This document shows, piece by piece, positions 30,717-38,568 of a stretch of DNA of 64,000 bases. Positions within the stretch are counted from its first letter, which is position 1; the number at the start of each line of letters is the position of its first letter. The position numbers and the translations under genes are program-made. The stretch comes from Citrobacter amalonaticus (lineage in GTDB: Bacteria > Pseudomonadota > Gammaproteobacteria > Enterobacterales > Enterobacteriaceae): assembly GCF_018252635.1 (NCBI RefSeq), contig NZ_JAGTXM010000002.1, forward strand, positions 576,962 through 640,961, given 5' to 3'. The notes under the pieces are model-generated. The model was given only the letters and a program-made list of their open reading frames with translations, had not been told where the DNA came from and ran no database searches.

Positions 30717-30747
30717 CAGACGGATAACCGCTGAGGTTGTCCGTCTG
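30717..30747 (+). terminator. Stem-loop between autotransporter and glycosyltransferase genes
   Basis: CAGACGGATAACC and GGTTGTCCGTCTG form a 13-base stem with one mismatch and a five-base loop. No T run follows (TCTCCTTG), so it is more likely an mRNA-stability or partial attenuation element than a full terminator; the downstream gene could then be in the same operon. Confidence 0.5.
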
Positions 30748-30794
30748 TCTCCTTGTCTATTTATCCCCAAACGCATTTGATAACAGGACTGGTC

Positions 30795-31937
30795 ATGCAA
30801 CCACGCGTTTTAATTGTCACCACAGAAGCCCCTGATGTGTTGTTCAGTGGTCTGGGTTTTTTTAATCAACATTTCTGGCAGGAATTAACGCGTCGTCGCT
30901 ACCCTTTCAAAGTGTTATACCTGAATAATCAGAAAACCCGGGCGTCAAAGCTGGCTGATTATGAGATCGCCGTTGAGGCTTCACTCCCATTTGACTCCTC
31001 CCTGGAATCGCTGAGTCTGAATGTGGCGTGGAGTACTGCGCAAAAAATTCAGCCCATACTCAATGAGTTCAGGCCAGATATTATCTCGGTGCACGAAAAC
31101 TCCCCGCTGTTACCGTTTTACTTTGAATTACACAGAGTGCAATTCACGCTGCATTCCAGCTATATCGGCATGCAGCATTACTTGACCCGTACGCAAAAAG
31201 GCATGCAGCATTACTGGGAACAGCGAATCGCCGTACGCCAGAGTGGCGCGGTCGTCCTTCACAGCGACTGGGCGCACCGTTCGATTATTCAGCATGTCTC
31301 CGCCGATATTGTGACCCCTGATATCTTCCCTATCGGCGTTGATTTTGCCGATTACCCGGAAAAAAAGATCCGCCATCCACAAGGTAAAGTGGTCATTAGC
31401 TTCTTTGGGCGGTTCACCGATATTGTGAAAAACTTCCAGATCTTTCGTGAGGCGGTGAATACGCTGCCAAAAGCCTGGCGCAATCGGGTCGAAGCCCGGG
31501 TTTACGGACCTGAAAAGATCCCTGACTATCTGGAAAAAGAGGGTTTCAAAGGCCTGACATTTGTTCAGGGCGAGGAAAAAAAGCGGGCTTTTGCGGAAAC
31601 CGACATTGTGGTCTTCCCCAGCATCCAGGAGAGTTTCGGTATAGTCGGGCTGGAAGCCTTGCTCTCAAACTGCGCCCTGATCGCCACGCCAGGCCTGGGT
31701 ATGGATGCGTATATGCCTTCTGAATACGCCTGCGAACCCACGGTCACCGCCATTCAACAGCGTATCGTCCACTATCTCTCACATGCTGAACAACTCCGCC
31801 GCGATCAGGATAATCAGGTGTTCCGCCAGAGCGTGAATTATCCGGAGCTAACGCTCGAAAAAATGACGGAATCCTATATCGAGGTCTGGGAAAAATTGCA
31901 TCAAAAACTAGTGAACGCATCAGCGGTTACTGAATAA
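30795..31937 (+). CDS. GT4-family glycosyltransferase
   Basis: 380 residues from the ATG at 30795, preceded by ACAGGACTGGTC. This is a GT-B fold glycosyltransferase: an N-terminal Rossmann half (RVLIVTTEAPD, SGLGFFN), the HSDWAHRSI stretch, a domain hinge at about 180 (FPIGVDF), the VISFFGRF strand that opens the donor half, and the EX7E retaining motif Glu279-Glu287 in ESFGIVGLEALL. There are no membrane helices, so it is cytoplasmic. It lies 98 bases after the autotransporter gene on the same strand and both are missing from this site in K-12. Glycosylation of the autotransporter before secretion is a plausible hypothesis; a role in polysaccharide synthesis is the alternative. Confidence 0.82.
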   Translation: MQPRVLIVTTEAPDVLFSGLGFFNQHFWQELTRRRYPFKVLYLNNQKTRASKLADYEIAVEASLPFDSSLESLSLNVAWSTAQKIQPILNEFRPDIISVHENSPLLPFYFELHRVQFTLHSSYIGMQHYLTRTQKGMQHYWEQRIAVRQSGAVVLHSDWAHRSIIQHVSADIVTPDIFPIGVDFADYPEKKIRHPQGKVVISFFGRFTDIVKNFQIFREAVNTLPKAWRNRVEARVYGPEKIPDYLEKEGFKGLTFVQGEEKKRAFAETDIVVFPSIQESFGIVGLEALLSNCALIATPGLGMDAYMPSEYACEPTVTAIQQRIVHYLSHAEQLRRDQDNQVFRQSVNYPELTLEKMTESYIEVWEKLHQKLVNASAVTE

Positions 31938-31996
31938 GCCACCCCTGCCCGTTATGGCGCCTTCGCGCGCCACAATCCCACAATCGCAAACCTTTA

Positions 31997-32041
31997 AACT
32001 TGCATTAACTTTTTTATAACTTATATTATCATTTGCAAGTT
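31997..32041 (+). promoter_or_regulatory. ybiU promoter framed by an inverted repeat
   Basis: TTGCAT (32000-32005) and TATATT (32022-32027), 16 bases apart, make a plausible sigma-70 promoter. It is enclosed by a perfect 8-base inverted repeat, AACTTGCA (31997-32004) and TGCAAGTT (32034-32041). The left arm overlaps the -35 box and the right arm covers the expected start. The half-sites are 37 bases apart start to start. Confidence 0.5.
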
Positions 32042-32048
32042 ACATTGT

Positions 32049-32061
32049 TTTCGAATGAAAG
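32049..32061. promoter_or_regulatory. Shared motif, copy 3 (inverted), upstream of ybiU
   Basis: TTTCGAATGAAAG is the exact reverse complement of CTTTCATTCGAAA. It lies between the predicted ybiU transcription start and the ATG, 15 bases before the start codon, where a bound protein would act as a roadblock. Confidence 0.6.
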
Positions 32062-32076
32062 TTACGCGAGGTGATT

Positions 32077-33339
32077 ATGGCTTTTACCTTCACAAGCGAC
32101 ACATTACCGGTCGATCACAAAGCAGCGATCCGTCAGATGAAGCTGGAACTGCGGGCGCAACTCGGCGACGTCCAGCAGATTTTCAGCCAGATTAGCGATG
32201 CCATTGCCACCCGCGTGGCGGAAATAAACACGCTTAAAGCACAAGGCTCCCCGGTGTGGCCTGAGCTGTCGTATGCTGATATCAACGCCGGCACCATCAG
32301 CGAACAGCAGCGCGAGCAGATCAAACGTCGCGGTTGTGCGGTCATCAAAGGTCACTTTCCTCGTGAACAGGCGCTGGCCTGGGATCAGTCGATGCTGGAC
32401 TATCTGGACAGCAACCATTTTGACGAGGTGTACAAAGGACCCGGCGATAACTTCTTTGGCACCCTCACCGCTTCGCGCCCGGAGATCTATCCGATCTACT
32501 GGTCGCAGGCGCAAATGCAGGCCCGGCAGAGTGAAGAGATGGCGAACGTGCAGTCGTTCCTCAACCGTCTGTGGTCCTTTGAAAGCGAGGGCAAGCAGTG
32601 GTTTAACCCGGATGTCAGCGTGATCTATCCGGACAGGATCCGCCGCCGTCCGCCAGGAACCACCTCAAAAGGTCTGGGGGCGCACACTGACTCCGGCGCG
32701 CTGGAACGCTGGCTGCTGCCAGCTTATCAGCGCGTCTTCGCGAATGTGTTCAACGGTAATCTGACGAAATACGATCCGTGGCAAGCCGCCCATCGTACCG
32801 AAGTGGAAGAGTACACGGTGGATAACACCACCAAATGTTCGGTGTTCCGCACCTTCCAGGGCTGGACCGCGCTGTCGGATATGCTACCCGGTCAGGGCTT
32901 ACTGCATGTCGTACCCATTCCGGAAGCCATGGCCTATGTACTGCTACGTCCTCTGCTGGATGATGTTCCGGAAGATGAACTGTGCGGCGTGGCGCCAGGT
33001 CGCGTGCTGCCGATATCCGAACAGTGGCATCCCCTGTTAATCGAAGCGCTTACCAGCATTCCGCCACTGGAAGCAGGCGACTCCGTCTGGTGGCATTGCG
33101 ATGTCATTCACTCCGTCGCCCCCGTTGAAAACCAGCAAGGCTGGGGAAATGTGATGTACATACCCGCCGCCCCGCTGTGCGAGAAGAATCTGGCCTATGC
33201 GCACAAAGTGAAAGCCGCGCTGGAAAAGGGCGCATCTCCGCCGGACTTTCCCCGTGAAGACTATGAAATGCAATGGAAAGGCCGCTTCACGCTGGAGGAT
33301 TTAAACATCCACGGCAAGCGTGCTCTGGGCATCTGTTAA
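32077..33339 (+). CDS. ybiU: DUF1479 Fe(II)/2-oxoglutarate dioxygenase-like protein YbiU
   Basis: 420 residues from the ATG at 32077 after CGAGGTGATT (421 in E. coli). The double-stranded beta-helix iron site is visible as His203-x-Asp205 in GAHTDSG and His345 in DVIHSVAP, followed by the conserved QQGWGNVMYIPAAP strand. This suggests a non-haem iron oxygenase; no substrate is known. The upstream region carries a strong-looking promoter, an inverted repeat and the shared motif. The stop codon overlaps that of the convergent lacI-family gene by four bases. Confidence 0.92.
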   Translation: MAFTFTSDTLPVDHKAAIRQMKLELRAQLGDVQQIFSQISDAIATRVAEINTLKAQGSPVWPELSYADINAGTISEQQREQIKRRGCAVIKGHFPREQALAWDQSMLDYLDSNHFDEVYKGPGDNFFGTLTASRPEIYPIYWSQAQMQARQSEEMANVQSFLNRLWSFESEGKQWFNPDVSVIYPDRIRRRPPGTTSKGLGAHTDSGALERWLLPAYQRVFANVFNGNLTKYDPWQAAHRTEVEEYTVDNTTKCSVFRTFQGWTALSDMLPGQGLLHVVPIPEAMAYVLLRPLLDDVPEDELCGVAPGRVLPISEQWHPLLIEALTSIPPLEAGDSVWWHCDVIHSVAPVENQQGWGNVMYIPAAPLCEKNLAYAHKVKAALEKGASPPDFPREDYEMQWKGRFTLEDLNIHGKRALGIC

Positions 33340-34409
33340 CTGTCATACAGCCCTTCCCGCTCAACGGCGGTACGTCTGGTCCCCGGACGTATCCGCCGTA
33401 CCGATTCACGTACCGCCAGCTGCCCATGTAAAAGTAACGATCCGCAAGGTGCCTCCGGGCGGATTAACCGTTGTTGCAGCATCTGTACCGCTTCCGTCCC
33501 CAGTTCATCACGCGGCACATGCACCGCAGTCAGGGGGACATCCTGAATAGCGGCCAGATTAAACCCGTCAATACTCATCACCGAGACATCCTGCGGCACC
33601 CGTAACCCGCGCCGTTGCAGCGCATTGATGGTTCCTGCCGCCATAAAGTCGCCCCCTACCAGGAACGCAGTGGGTAGCGATTTCTCACCCTGTGCTTCCA
33701 GCCAGGCACTGACCCTTTCTTCTGTCTCTTTGGCGCTAAAGCTCGGGACGGTAATGAGATCCCGATTGTCCTGAAAACGCAGATTATGGTTTTTCCATGC
33801 TTCCCGAATACCCACCAGCCTGAGCTCCATGGTGTAACGCCGCAAACACATCACGTTCACCACCGCCCGGTGTCCCATATCAAACAGATAGCGCGCCGCA
33901 AACTGGCCTATCAGCCGATGATCCGGGGCAATAGAAGGTAAGCGCATGCGCTCGTCACGGCAATTGATCAACACACAGGGTTTAGCAAAGTCTGCCGCCA
34001 GATCGTGAATATGGGGATCGTCAATCCCCAGCAGGATCGCGGCCTGAGTTTCCGTTTCGTTCATCCGCGCCAGAAACAGGTTCGCATCGCTGTCATTCTC
34101 TTCCAGCGCACAGTAGCGCAGCCGCACTTCATGAGGAGAGAGCGCTTTATTCAGACTCTGGATCACACGGTAGTAAAAGATGTCGGAGCGTTCATCAAAG
34201 GCTCGTTGCGGAGCGAAGACAATCAGGCTGTTGAGCAGCATACGTCCTGCCGCCATGCCTTCCATCACGCCCAGTTCACGGGCACAGGTTAATACCTGAT
34301 GACGCGCTTTTTCACTGGTGTTGGCCTTACCGGCTAACACCCGCGAAACGGTACTGGCCGACAGTCCGGTCCGGGAGGCAATCTCAGCAATTTTTAGCTT
34401 TTTATCCAT
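33336..34409 (-). CDS. LacI-family transcriptional regulator
   Basis: 357 residues from the ATG at 34409, preceded by AAAGGAGGTAGATCAC. The N-terminal LacI helix-turn-helix is IAEIASRTGLSASTVSRVLAG, with the hinge helix region near residue 50. A periplasmic-binding-protein-like sugar sensor follows (ILLGIDDPHI, VINVMCLRR-type core strands, VMSIDGFNLA). It is divergent from an MFS transporter and a GH31 glycosidase, so it probably represses them and responds to a sugar or sugar phosphate derived from their substrate. It is not present here in K-12. The C-terminus overlaps the ybiU stop. Confidence 0.88.
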   Translation of the reverse strand: MDKKLKIAEIASRTGLSASTVSRVLAGKANTSEKARHQVLTCARELGVMEGMAAGRMLLNSLIVFAPQRAFDERSDIFYYRVIQSLNKALSPHEVRLRYCALEENDSDANLFLARMNETETQAAILLGIDDPHIHDLAADFAKPCVLINCRDERMRLPSIAPDHRLIGQFAARYLFDMGHRAVVNVMCLRRYTMELRLVGIREAWKNHNLRFQDNRDLITVPSFSAKETEERVSAWLEAQGEKSLPTAFLVGGDFMAAGTINALQRRGLRVPQDVSVMSIDGFNLAAIQDVPLTAVHVPRDELGTEAVQMLQQRLIRPEAPCGSLLLHGQLAVRESVRRIRPGTRRTAVEREGLYDS

Positions 34410-34429
34410 TTTGTGATCTACCTCCTTTT

Positions 34430-34449
34430 TGAAAATGACAAAATTTTCA
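34430..34449. promoter_or_regulatory. Candidate operator in the lacI/MFS divergent region
   Basis: TGAAAAT-GACAAA-ATTTTCA is a perfect 7-base inverted repeat 20 bases upstream of the regulator start. The same 297-base region also holds TTCATGAA (34509-34516) and two direct copies of CTGTCCTAC exactly 90 bases apart (34464 and 34554). None has the central CpG typical of LacI-family operators, so which one is bound is undecided. Confidence 0.35.
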
Positions 34450-34706
34450 TGGCATTTCATCCCCTGTCCTACCGGCCAGGATGACATAAAAAAGCAGTAT
34501 ACCGCCAGTTCATGAAAAAAATTGCATAAATTGCGCTATTACCTGTTCTTTTTCTGTCCTACTCTAAATTGGCCTGACAACTTCCATACTAGTTATCAGA
34601 AAATAAAGCTTTTAAAACCTATAGATATCAAACATCTAAAAAATCTGTATGACAACTCACGGATTGAGTGGGTTAATCCCCTACAAACCGTCTTGTGGAG
34701 AATTCT

Positions 34707-36008
34707 ATGAGCCAAGGTATTAATAACGAGATGACGGCCAGCAAAACGCGCCGTGTCGTTAAAAATTTGCGCTGGTGGGTACTGGTGCTTTTCTTGCTGG
34801 GTGTAACCGTTAACTACATTACACGCAACTCTCTGGGTATTCTTGCGCCAGAGCTCAAAACCGAGCTGGGTATCACCACGGAACAATACTCCTGGATCGT
34901 CGGCGCATTCCAGCTCGCCTACACCTTTTTCCAGCCGATCTGTGGTTGGTTGATTGATGTGATTGGCCTGAAACTGGGCTTCCTGATCTGCGCTACGCTG
35001 TGGGCCATAGCCTGCATCGCCCACGCAGGCGCTGGCAGTTGGCTGCACCTGGCGTTACTGCGTTTTGGCATGGGGGCTTCTGAAGCGGCGGCAACGCCTG
35101 CTAACGCCAAAACCATTGGCGAATGGTTCCCGAAATCGGAACGTCCTGTGGCTGCTGGCTGGGCTGGCGTGGGTTTCTCCATTGGCGCGATGCTGGCACC
35201 ACCTATCATTTACTTCGCTCATGCCTCTTTCGGCTGGCAGGGCGCGTTTATGTTCACCGGCTTCCTCGCGTTGCTGTGGGTGATATTGTGGTGGGCGTTC
35301 TACCATAACCCGGACAAACACCCGAACCTGAGCAAGGATGAACTGGCGTATATCCAGCAGGACAATGAAGCCCCTGCGGTGAAGCTGCCCTTCCTGAAAG
35401 CGCTCGGCACTATCGCGAAAAATAAACGTTTTTACGGTATCGCTATTCCCGCCTTTATGGCGGAACCAGCCTGGGCGGTGATGAGTTTCTGGGTGCCGCT
35501 GTACCTTTCCAAAACCTACGGAATGGATCTTAAACAGATTGCCCTGTTCGCCTGGCTGCCATTCCTGGCTGCCGATCTCGGCAGCGTTGCCAGCGGCTAC
35601 CTGACCAAACTGTACGTACGCCTTTTTGGCTTCACCCGCGTGAACTCCATTGTCGCCTCTTCTGTGAGCGGCGCCTTTCTGATGATCTCCCTGGCGGTGA
35701 TGGCGTTTACCAATAATCCCTACATTGCGATTGCCATGATCTCCATCGGCGGCTTTGGTCACCAGATCATCTCCTGCATGCTGAGCGCTCTGGTAGTGGA
35801 GTCTTTCGACAAAGGCCAGATGGCGACCGTCAACGGGATGCGTGGGTCGGCAGCCTGGATCGCCAGCTTCCTGTTCTCACTGATTATTGGGGTGACCGCC
35901 GACAAGATCGGCTTCAACCCACTGTTCATCGCCATGGGGTTCTTTGATCTGATTGGTGCTGTATTCCTGATTGCATTTATTGCTGAACGTCGCGCGAAAC
36001 GCGCCTGA
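34707..36008 (+). CDS. MFS transporter, anion:cation symporter (ExuT/GudP-like) family
   Basis: 433 residues from the ATG at 34707, preceded by GTGGAGAATTC. Twelve hydrophobic segments. The first helix region LLGVTVNYITRNSLGILAP, the loop GWLIDVIGLKLGF and the SEAAATPANAKTIGEWFP stretch are typical of the ACS group that carries hexuronates, galactonate and glucarate. The partner gene 14 bases downstream is a glycosidase, so the substrate may be a glycoside, perhaps with an acidic residue. That last point is inferred from family and context. Confidence 0.87.
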   Translation: MSQGINNEMTASKTRRVVKNLRWWVLVLFLLGVTVNYITRNSLGILAPELKTELGITTEQYSWIVGAFQLAYTFFQPICGWLIDVIGLKLGFLICATLWAIACIAHAGAGSWLHLALLRFGMGASEAAATPANAKTIGEWFPKSERPVAAGWAGVGFSIGAMLAPPIIYFAHASFGWQGAFMFTGFLALLWVILWWAFYHNPDKHPNLSKDELAYIQQDNEAPAVKLPFLKALGTIAKNKRFYGIAIPAFMAEPAWAVMSFWVPLYLSKTYGMDLKQIALFAWLPFLAADLGSVASGYLTKLYVRLFGFTRVNSIVASSVSGAFLMISLAVMAFTNNPYIAIAMISIGGFGHQIISCMLSALVVESFDKGQMATVNGMRGSAAWIASFLFSLIIGVTADKIGFNPLFIAMGFFDLIGAVFLIAFIAERRAKRA

Positions 36009-36022
36009 AACTAGGTTGAGAA

Positions 36023-38386
36023 ATGAAAACGCTAAAACACTGGATATTCGAGAAACAATCCGCCCACCACGTGGAACTGAAGGTTGATGGGCAGCATACG
36101 CTGTGCCTGTACATACTGGAGGAAAATCTTTTTCGCGTGCTGCTCAAACGTCAGGGGAAACTGACGCTGGACAGAACCTGGAGCATTGCCCCCGATAAAG
36201 ACGTGCCGTGGGAAGGCCGCCCCCGTGAAGATATGAGCGGTTTCACCCTACCGGCCTGGAAACTGGAAAAAGAGGACAATCAGCTCACTCTCAGCACGTC
36301 GCAGTTGAAAGTGATCATTCATCAGCCCCTGTGGCTGGAGTGGCACTATAAAAATGAGGCTGGCGAATGGCAGTACCTGACGGGGGATCGTCCCACCAGC
36401 GCTTATCTGCTCAACGCCCACGGTGACGGCGTGGCGCACTATCTTAGCCGCCGTAAGGACGAACGCTTCTATGGCCTGGGGGAAAAAGCGGGGGATTTGC
36501 AGCGTAACGGTAAGCGTTATGAGATGCGTAATCTGGATGCAATGGGTTACAACGCCGTCAGTACCGACCCATTGTACAAACATATCCCCTTTACTATCAC
36601 TCGTCGCGATGATGTGAGCTACGGCCTGTTCTATGACAACCTGAGCAGTTGCTGGCTGGATCTGGGTAATGAGATCGATAACTACCACACTGCCTACCGC
36701 CGCTGGCAGGCGGAAGCGGGTGATATTGATTACTACCTGTTTACCGGTCATCGGGTACTGGATATCACTAAAGCCTTTGTCCGTCTGACCGGAAAAACAC
36801 TGTTCGGCCCGAAATGGAGTCTCGGCTACAGCGGTTCCACCATGCACTATACCGACGCGCCGGACGCGCAACACCAGCTGATGAACTTTATTCGCCTGTG
36901 TGAAGCGCATGCGATTCCGTGTGATTCCTTCCAGCTCTCGTCGGGATACACCTCGATTAACGGTAAGCGCTATGTCTTCAACTGGAACTATGACAAAGTA
37001 CCGCAGCCAAAAGTGATGAGCCAGGCGTTCCACGATGCCGGACTAAAGCTTGCTGCCAACATCAAGCCGTGTCTGTTGCAGGATCACCCTCGCTATAACG
37101 AAGTGGCGGAAAAAGGATTATTCATTCGCGATTCCGAAAGCGATGCTCCGGAACGCTCCAGCTTCTGGGATGACGAAGGATCGAACCTCGACTTTACCAA
37201 CCCGCAGACCATTCAGTGGTGGCAGAACGGTGTGACGACGCAACTGCTGGAGATGGGGATAGATTCCACCTGGAACGATAACAACGAGTTCGAAGTGTGG
37301 GACGGTGAAGCGCGCTGTAACGGCTTTGGCAAGGAAATTGCCATTAAACACATTCGCCCGGTGATGCCATTGCTGATGATGCGCGCCTCGCTGGAAGCGC
37401 AACAGCGTTTCGCGCCGGAAAAACGTCCCTACCTTATCTCCCGCTCCGGCTGTGCGGGGATGCAACGCTATGTTCAGACCTGGAGTGGCGATAACCGCAC
37501 CAGTTGGGATACGTTGCGCTATAACACCCGCATGGGGCTAGGGATGAGCCTTTCCGGGTTGTTCAACGTTGGTCATGATGTTGGCGGGTTCTCAGGCGAT
37601 AAACCTGACGCCGAATTGTTCGTTCGTTGGGTTCAGAACGGCGTGATGCATCCGCGCTTTACGATTCACTCATGGAATGATGACCATACGGTGAACGAGC
37701 CATGGATGTATCCAGGCGTCACCCCCGCCATTCGCAGCGCGATTGAGTTGCGCTATCGCTTATTGCCCTATTTGTACACCCTGCTATGGCAGGCGCATGC
37801 TGATGACGAGCCGATGATCCGTCCCACCTTCCTCGATCACGAACATGACGCGCAGACCTTCGAAGAATGCGACGATTTCCTGTTGGGCCATGATCTCCTG
37901 GTAGCAAGCGTAGTGGAAGCGGGACAGCGCGAGCGTCGCGTCTGGCTGCCGGATAACGAAGCTGGTTGGTACGATTTTTACACTCACGAATGGTTTTCTG
38001 GCGGACAATGGATCACTCGTGATGCGCCACTGGAAAAACTGCCGCTGCTGGTACGCGCCGGAGCGGGTTTGCCACTCAGCGAACGCATTACCCACGTGAG
38101 TGCTGAAAAAGACGACACCCGTGAATTGATGTTATTCCCGGTGAAAGGCGTGGGTACCACCACCGGGATGCTGTTCGAAGATGATGGTGAAACCTGGGGA
38201 TATCAGAACGGCAATGCGCTGTGGCTGGAGTGGGAGATGCAGTGCGATGGCGCGGCCATTAACCTGAAAGTCAATGCGCGTGGTGATTATCGTCCGGCGT
38301 GGAAAACGTTGAAGCTGTCGTTACCGGCAGGGGAAAAACGTAAGCTGCTGGTCAATGGCGTCGAAGGGAGTGAGTGGGTGGTGTAG
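36023..38386 (+). CDS. Glycoside hydrolase family 31 (alpha-glucosidase-like)
   Basis: 787 residues, no signal peptide. The N-terminal mutarotase-like beta domain includes ERFYGLGEKAGDLQ. The (beta/alpha)8 barrel carries the nucleophile Asp419 in STWNDNNEFE and the acid/base Asp490 in WSGDNRTSW, followed by the GH31 hallmarks GHDVGGFSG and HSWND. A C-terminal DUF5110-like domain contains FEDDGETWGYQNG. It is therefore a retaining alpha-glycosidase acting in the cytoplasm on what the adjacent MFS protein imports. Whether the substrate is an alpha-glucoside, xyloside or galactoside cannot be told. The motif is unlike that of the sulfoquinovosidase YihQ. Confidence 0.9.
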   Translation: MKTLKHWIFEKQSAHHVELKVDGQHTLCLYILEENLFRVLLKRQGKLTLDRTWSIAPDKDVPWEGRPREDMSGFTLPAWKLEKEDNQLTLSTSQLKVIIHQPLWLEWHYKNEAGEWQYLTGDRPTSAYLLNAHGDGVAHYLSRRKDERFYGLGEKAGDLQRNGKRYEMRNLDAMGYNAVSTDPLYKHIPFTITRRDDVSYGLFYDNLSSCWLDLGNEIDNYHTAYRRWQAEAGDIDYYLFTGHRVLDITKAFVRLTGKTLFGPKWSLGYSGSTMHYTDAPDAQHQLMNFIRLCEAHAIPCDSFQLSSGYTSINGKRYVFNWNYDKVPQPKVMSQAFHDAGLKLAANIKPCLLQDHPRYNEVAEKGLFIRDSESDAPERSSFWDDEGSNLDFTNPQTIQWWQNGVTTQLLEMGIDSTWNDNNEFEVWDGEARCNGFGKEIAIKHIRPVMPLLMMRASLEAQQRFAPEKRPYLISRSGCAGMQRYVQTWSGDNRTSWDTLRYNTRMGLGMSLSGLFNVGHDVGGFSGDKPDAELFVRWVQNGVMHPRFTIHSWNDDHTVNEPWMYPGVTPAIRSAIELRYRLLPYLYTLLWQAHADDEPMIRPTFLDHEHDAQTFEECDDFLLGHDLLVASVVEAGQRERRVWLPDNEAGWYDFYTHEWFSGGQWITRDAPLEKLPLLVRAGAGLPLSERITHVSAEKDDTRELMLFPVKGVGTTTGMLFEDDGETWGYQNGNALWLEWEMQCDGAAINLKVNARGDYRPAWKTLKLSLPAGEKRKLLVNGVEGSEWVV

Positions 38387-38404
38387 TACGGGCCTGATAC
38401 CCTA

Positions 38405-38427
38405 ACCCTCTACTACGGGAAGAGGGT
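38405..38427 (+). terminator. Weak hairpin after the GH31 gene
   Basis: ACCCTCT and AGAGGGT form a seven-base stem with a nine-base loop about 20 bases after the GH31 stop. No T run follows, so termination is uncertain. Confidence 0.35.
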
Positions 38428-38438
38428 ACAGGAACAAT

Positions 38439-38563
38439 ATCCCTTTCCCTAAGTATTTCGCGCTGCAGGAAGGCGGCAAACCTGTGAATCCCCGGGAGCT
38501 TACATAAGTAAGTGACCGGGGTGAACAGGTGAAGTCAACGCGTCTGCAGCGTGAAAGACGACA
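38439..38563. repeat. ERIC element
   Basis: The interval contains the ERIC core: CGCTGCAGGAAGGCGGCAAA, then GTGAATCCCCGGGAGCTTAC, the central ATAAGTAAGTGACCGGGGTG and the distal CGTCTGCAGCGTGAA. The whole is a long imperfect palindrome of about 125 bases, as expected for an enterobacterial repetitive intergenic consensus unit. It fills the gap between the GH31 gene and ybiT. Exact ends are approximate. Confidence 0.88.
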
Positions 38564-38568
38564 GGAAA

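Noticed and set aside
35055-37033. Two minus-strand open frames (235 and 261 codons) opposite the MFS and GH31 genes
   Set aside because: No family resemblance and both lie fully inside well-supported genes.
36023-38386. GH31 protein as a sulfoquinovosidase (YihQ-like)
   Set aside because: The nucleophile and acid/base contexts (WNDNNE, WSGDNRTSW) are those of alpha-glucosidase-type members, and no sulfoglycolysis genes are nearby.
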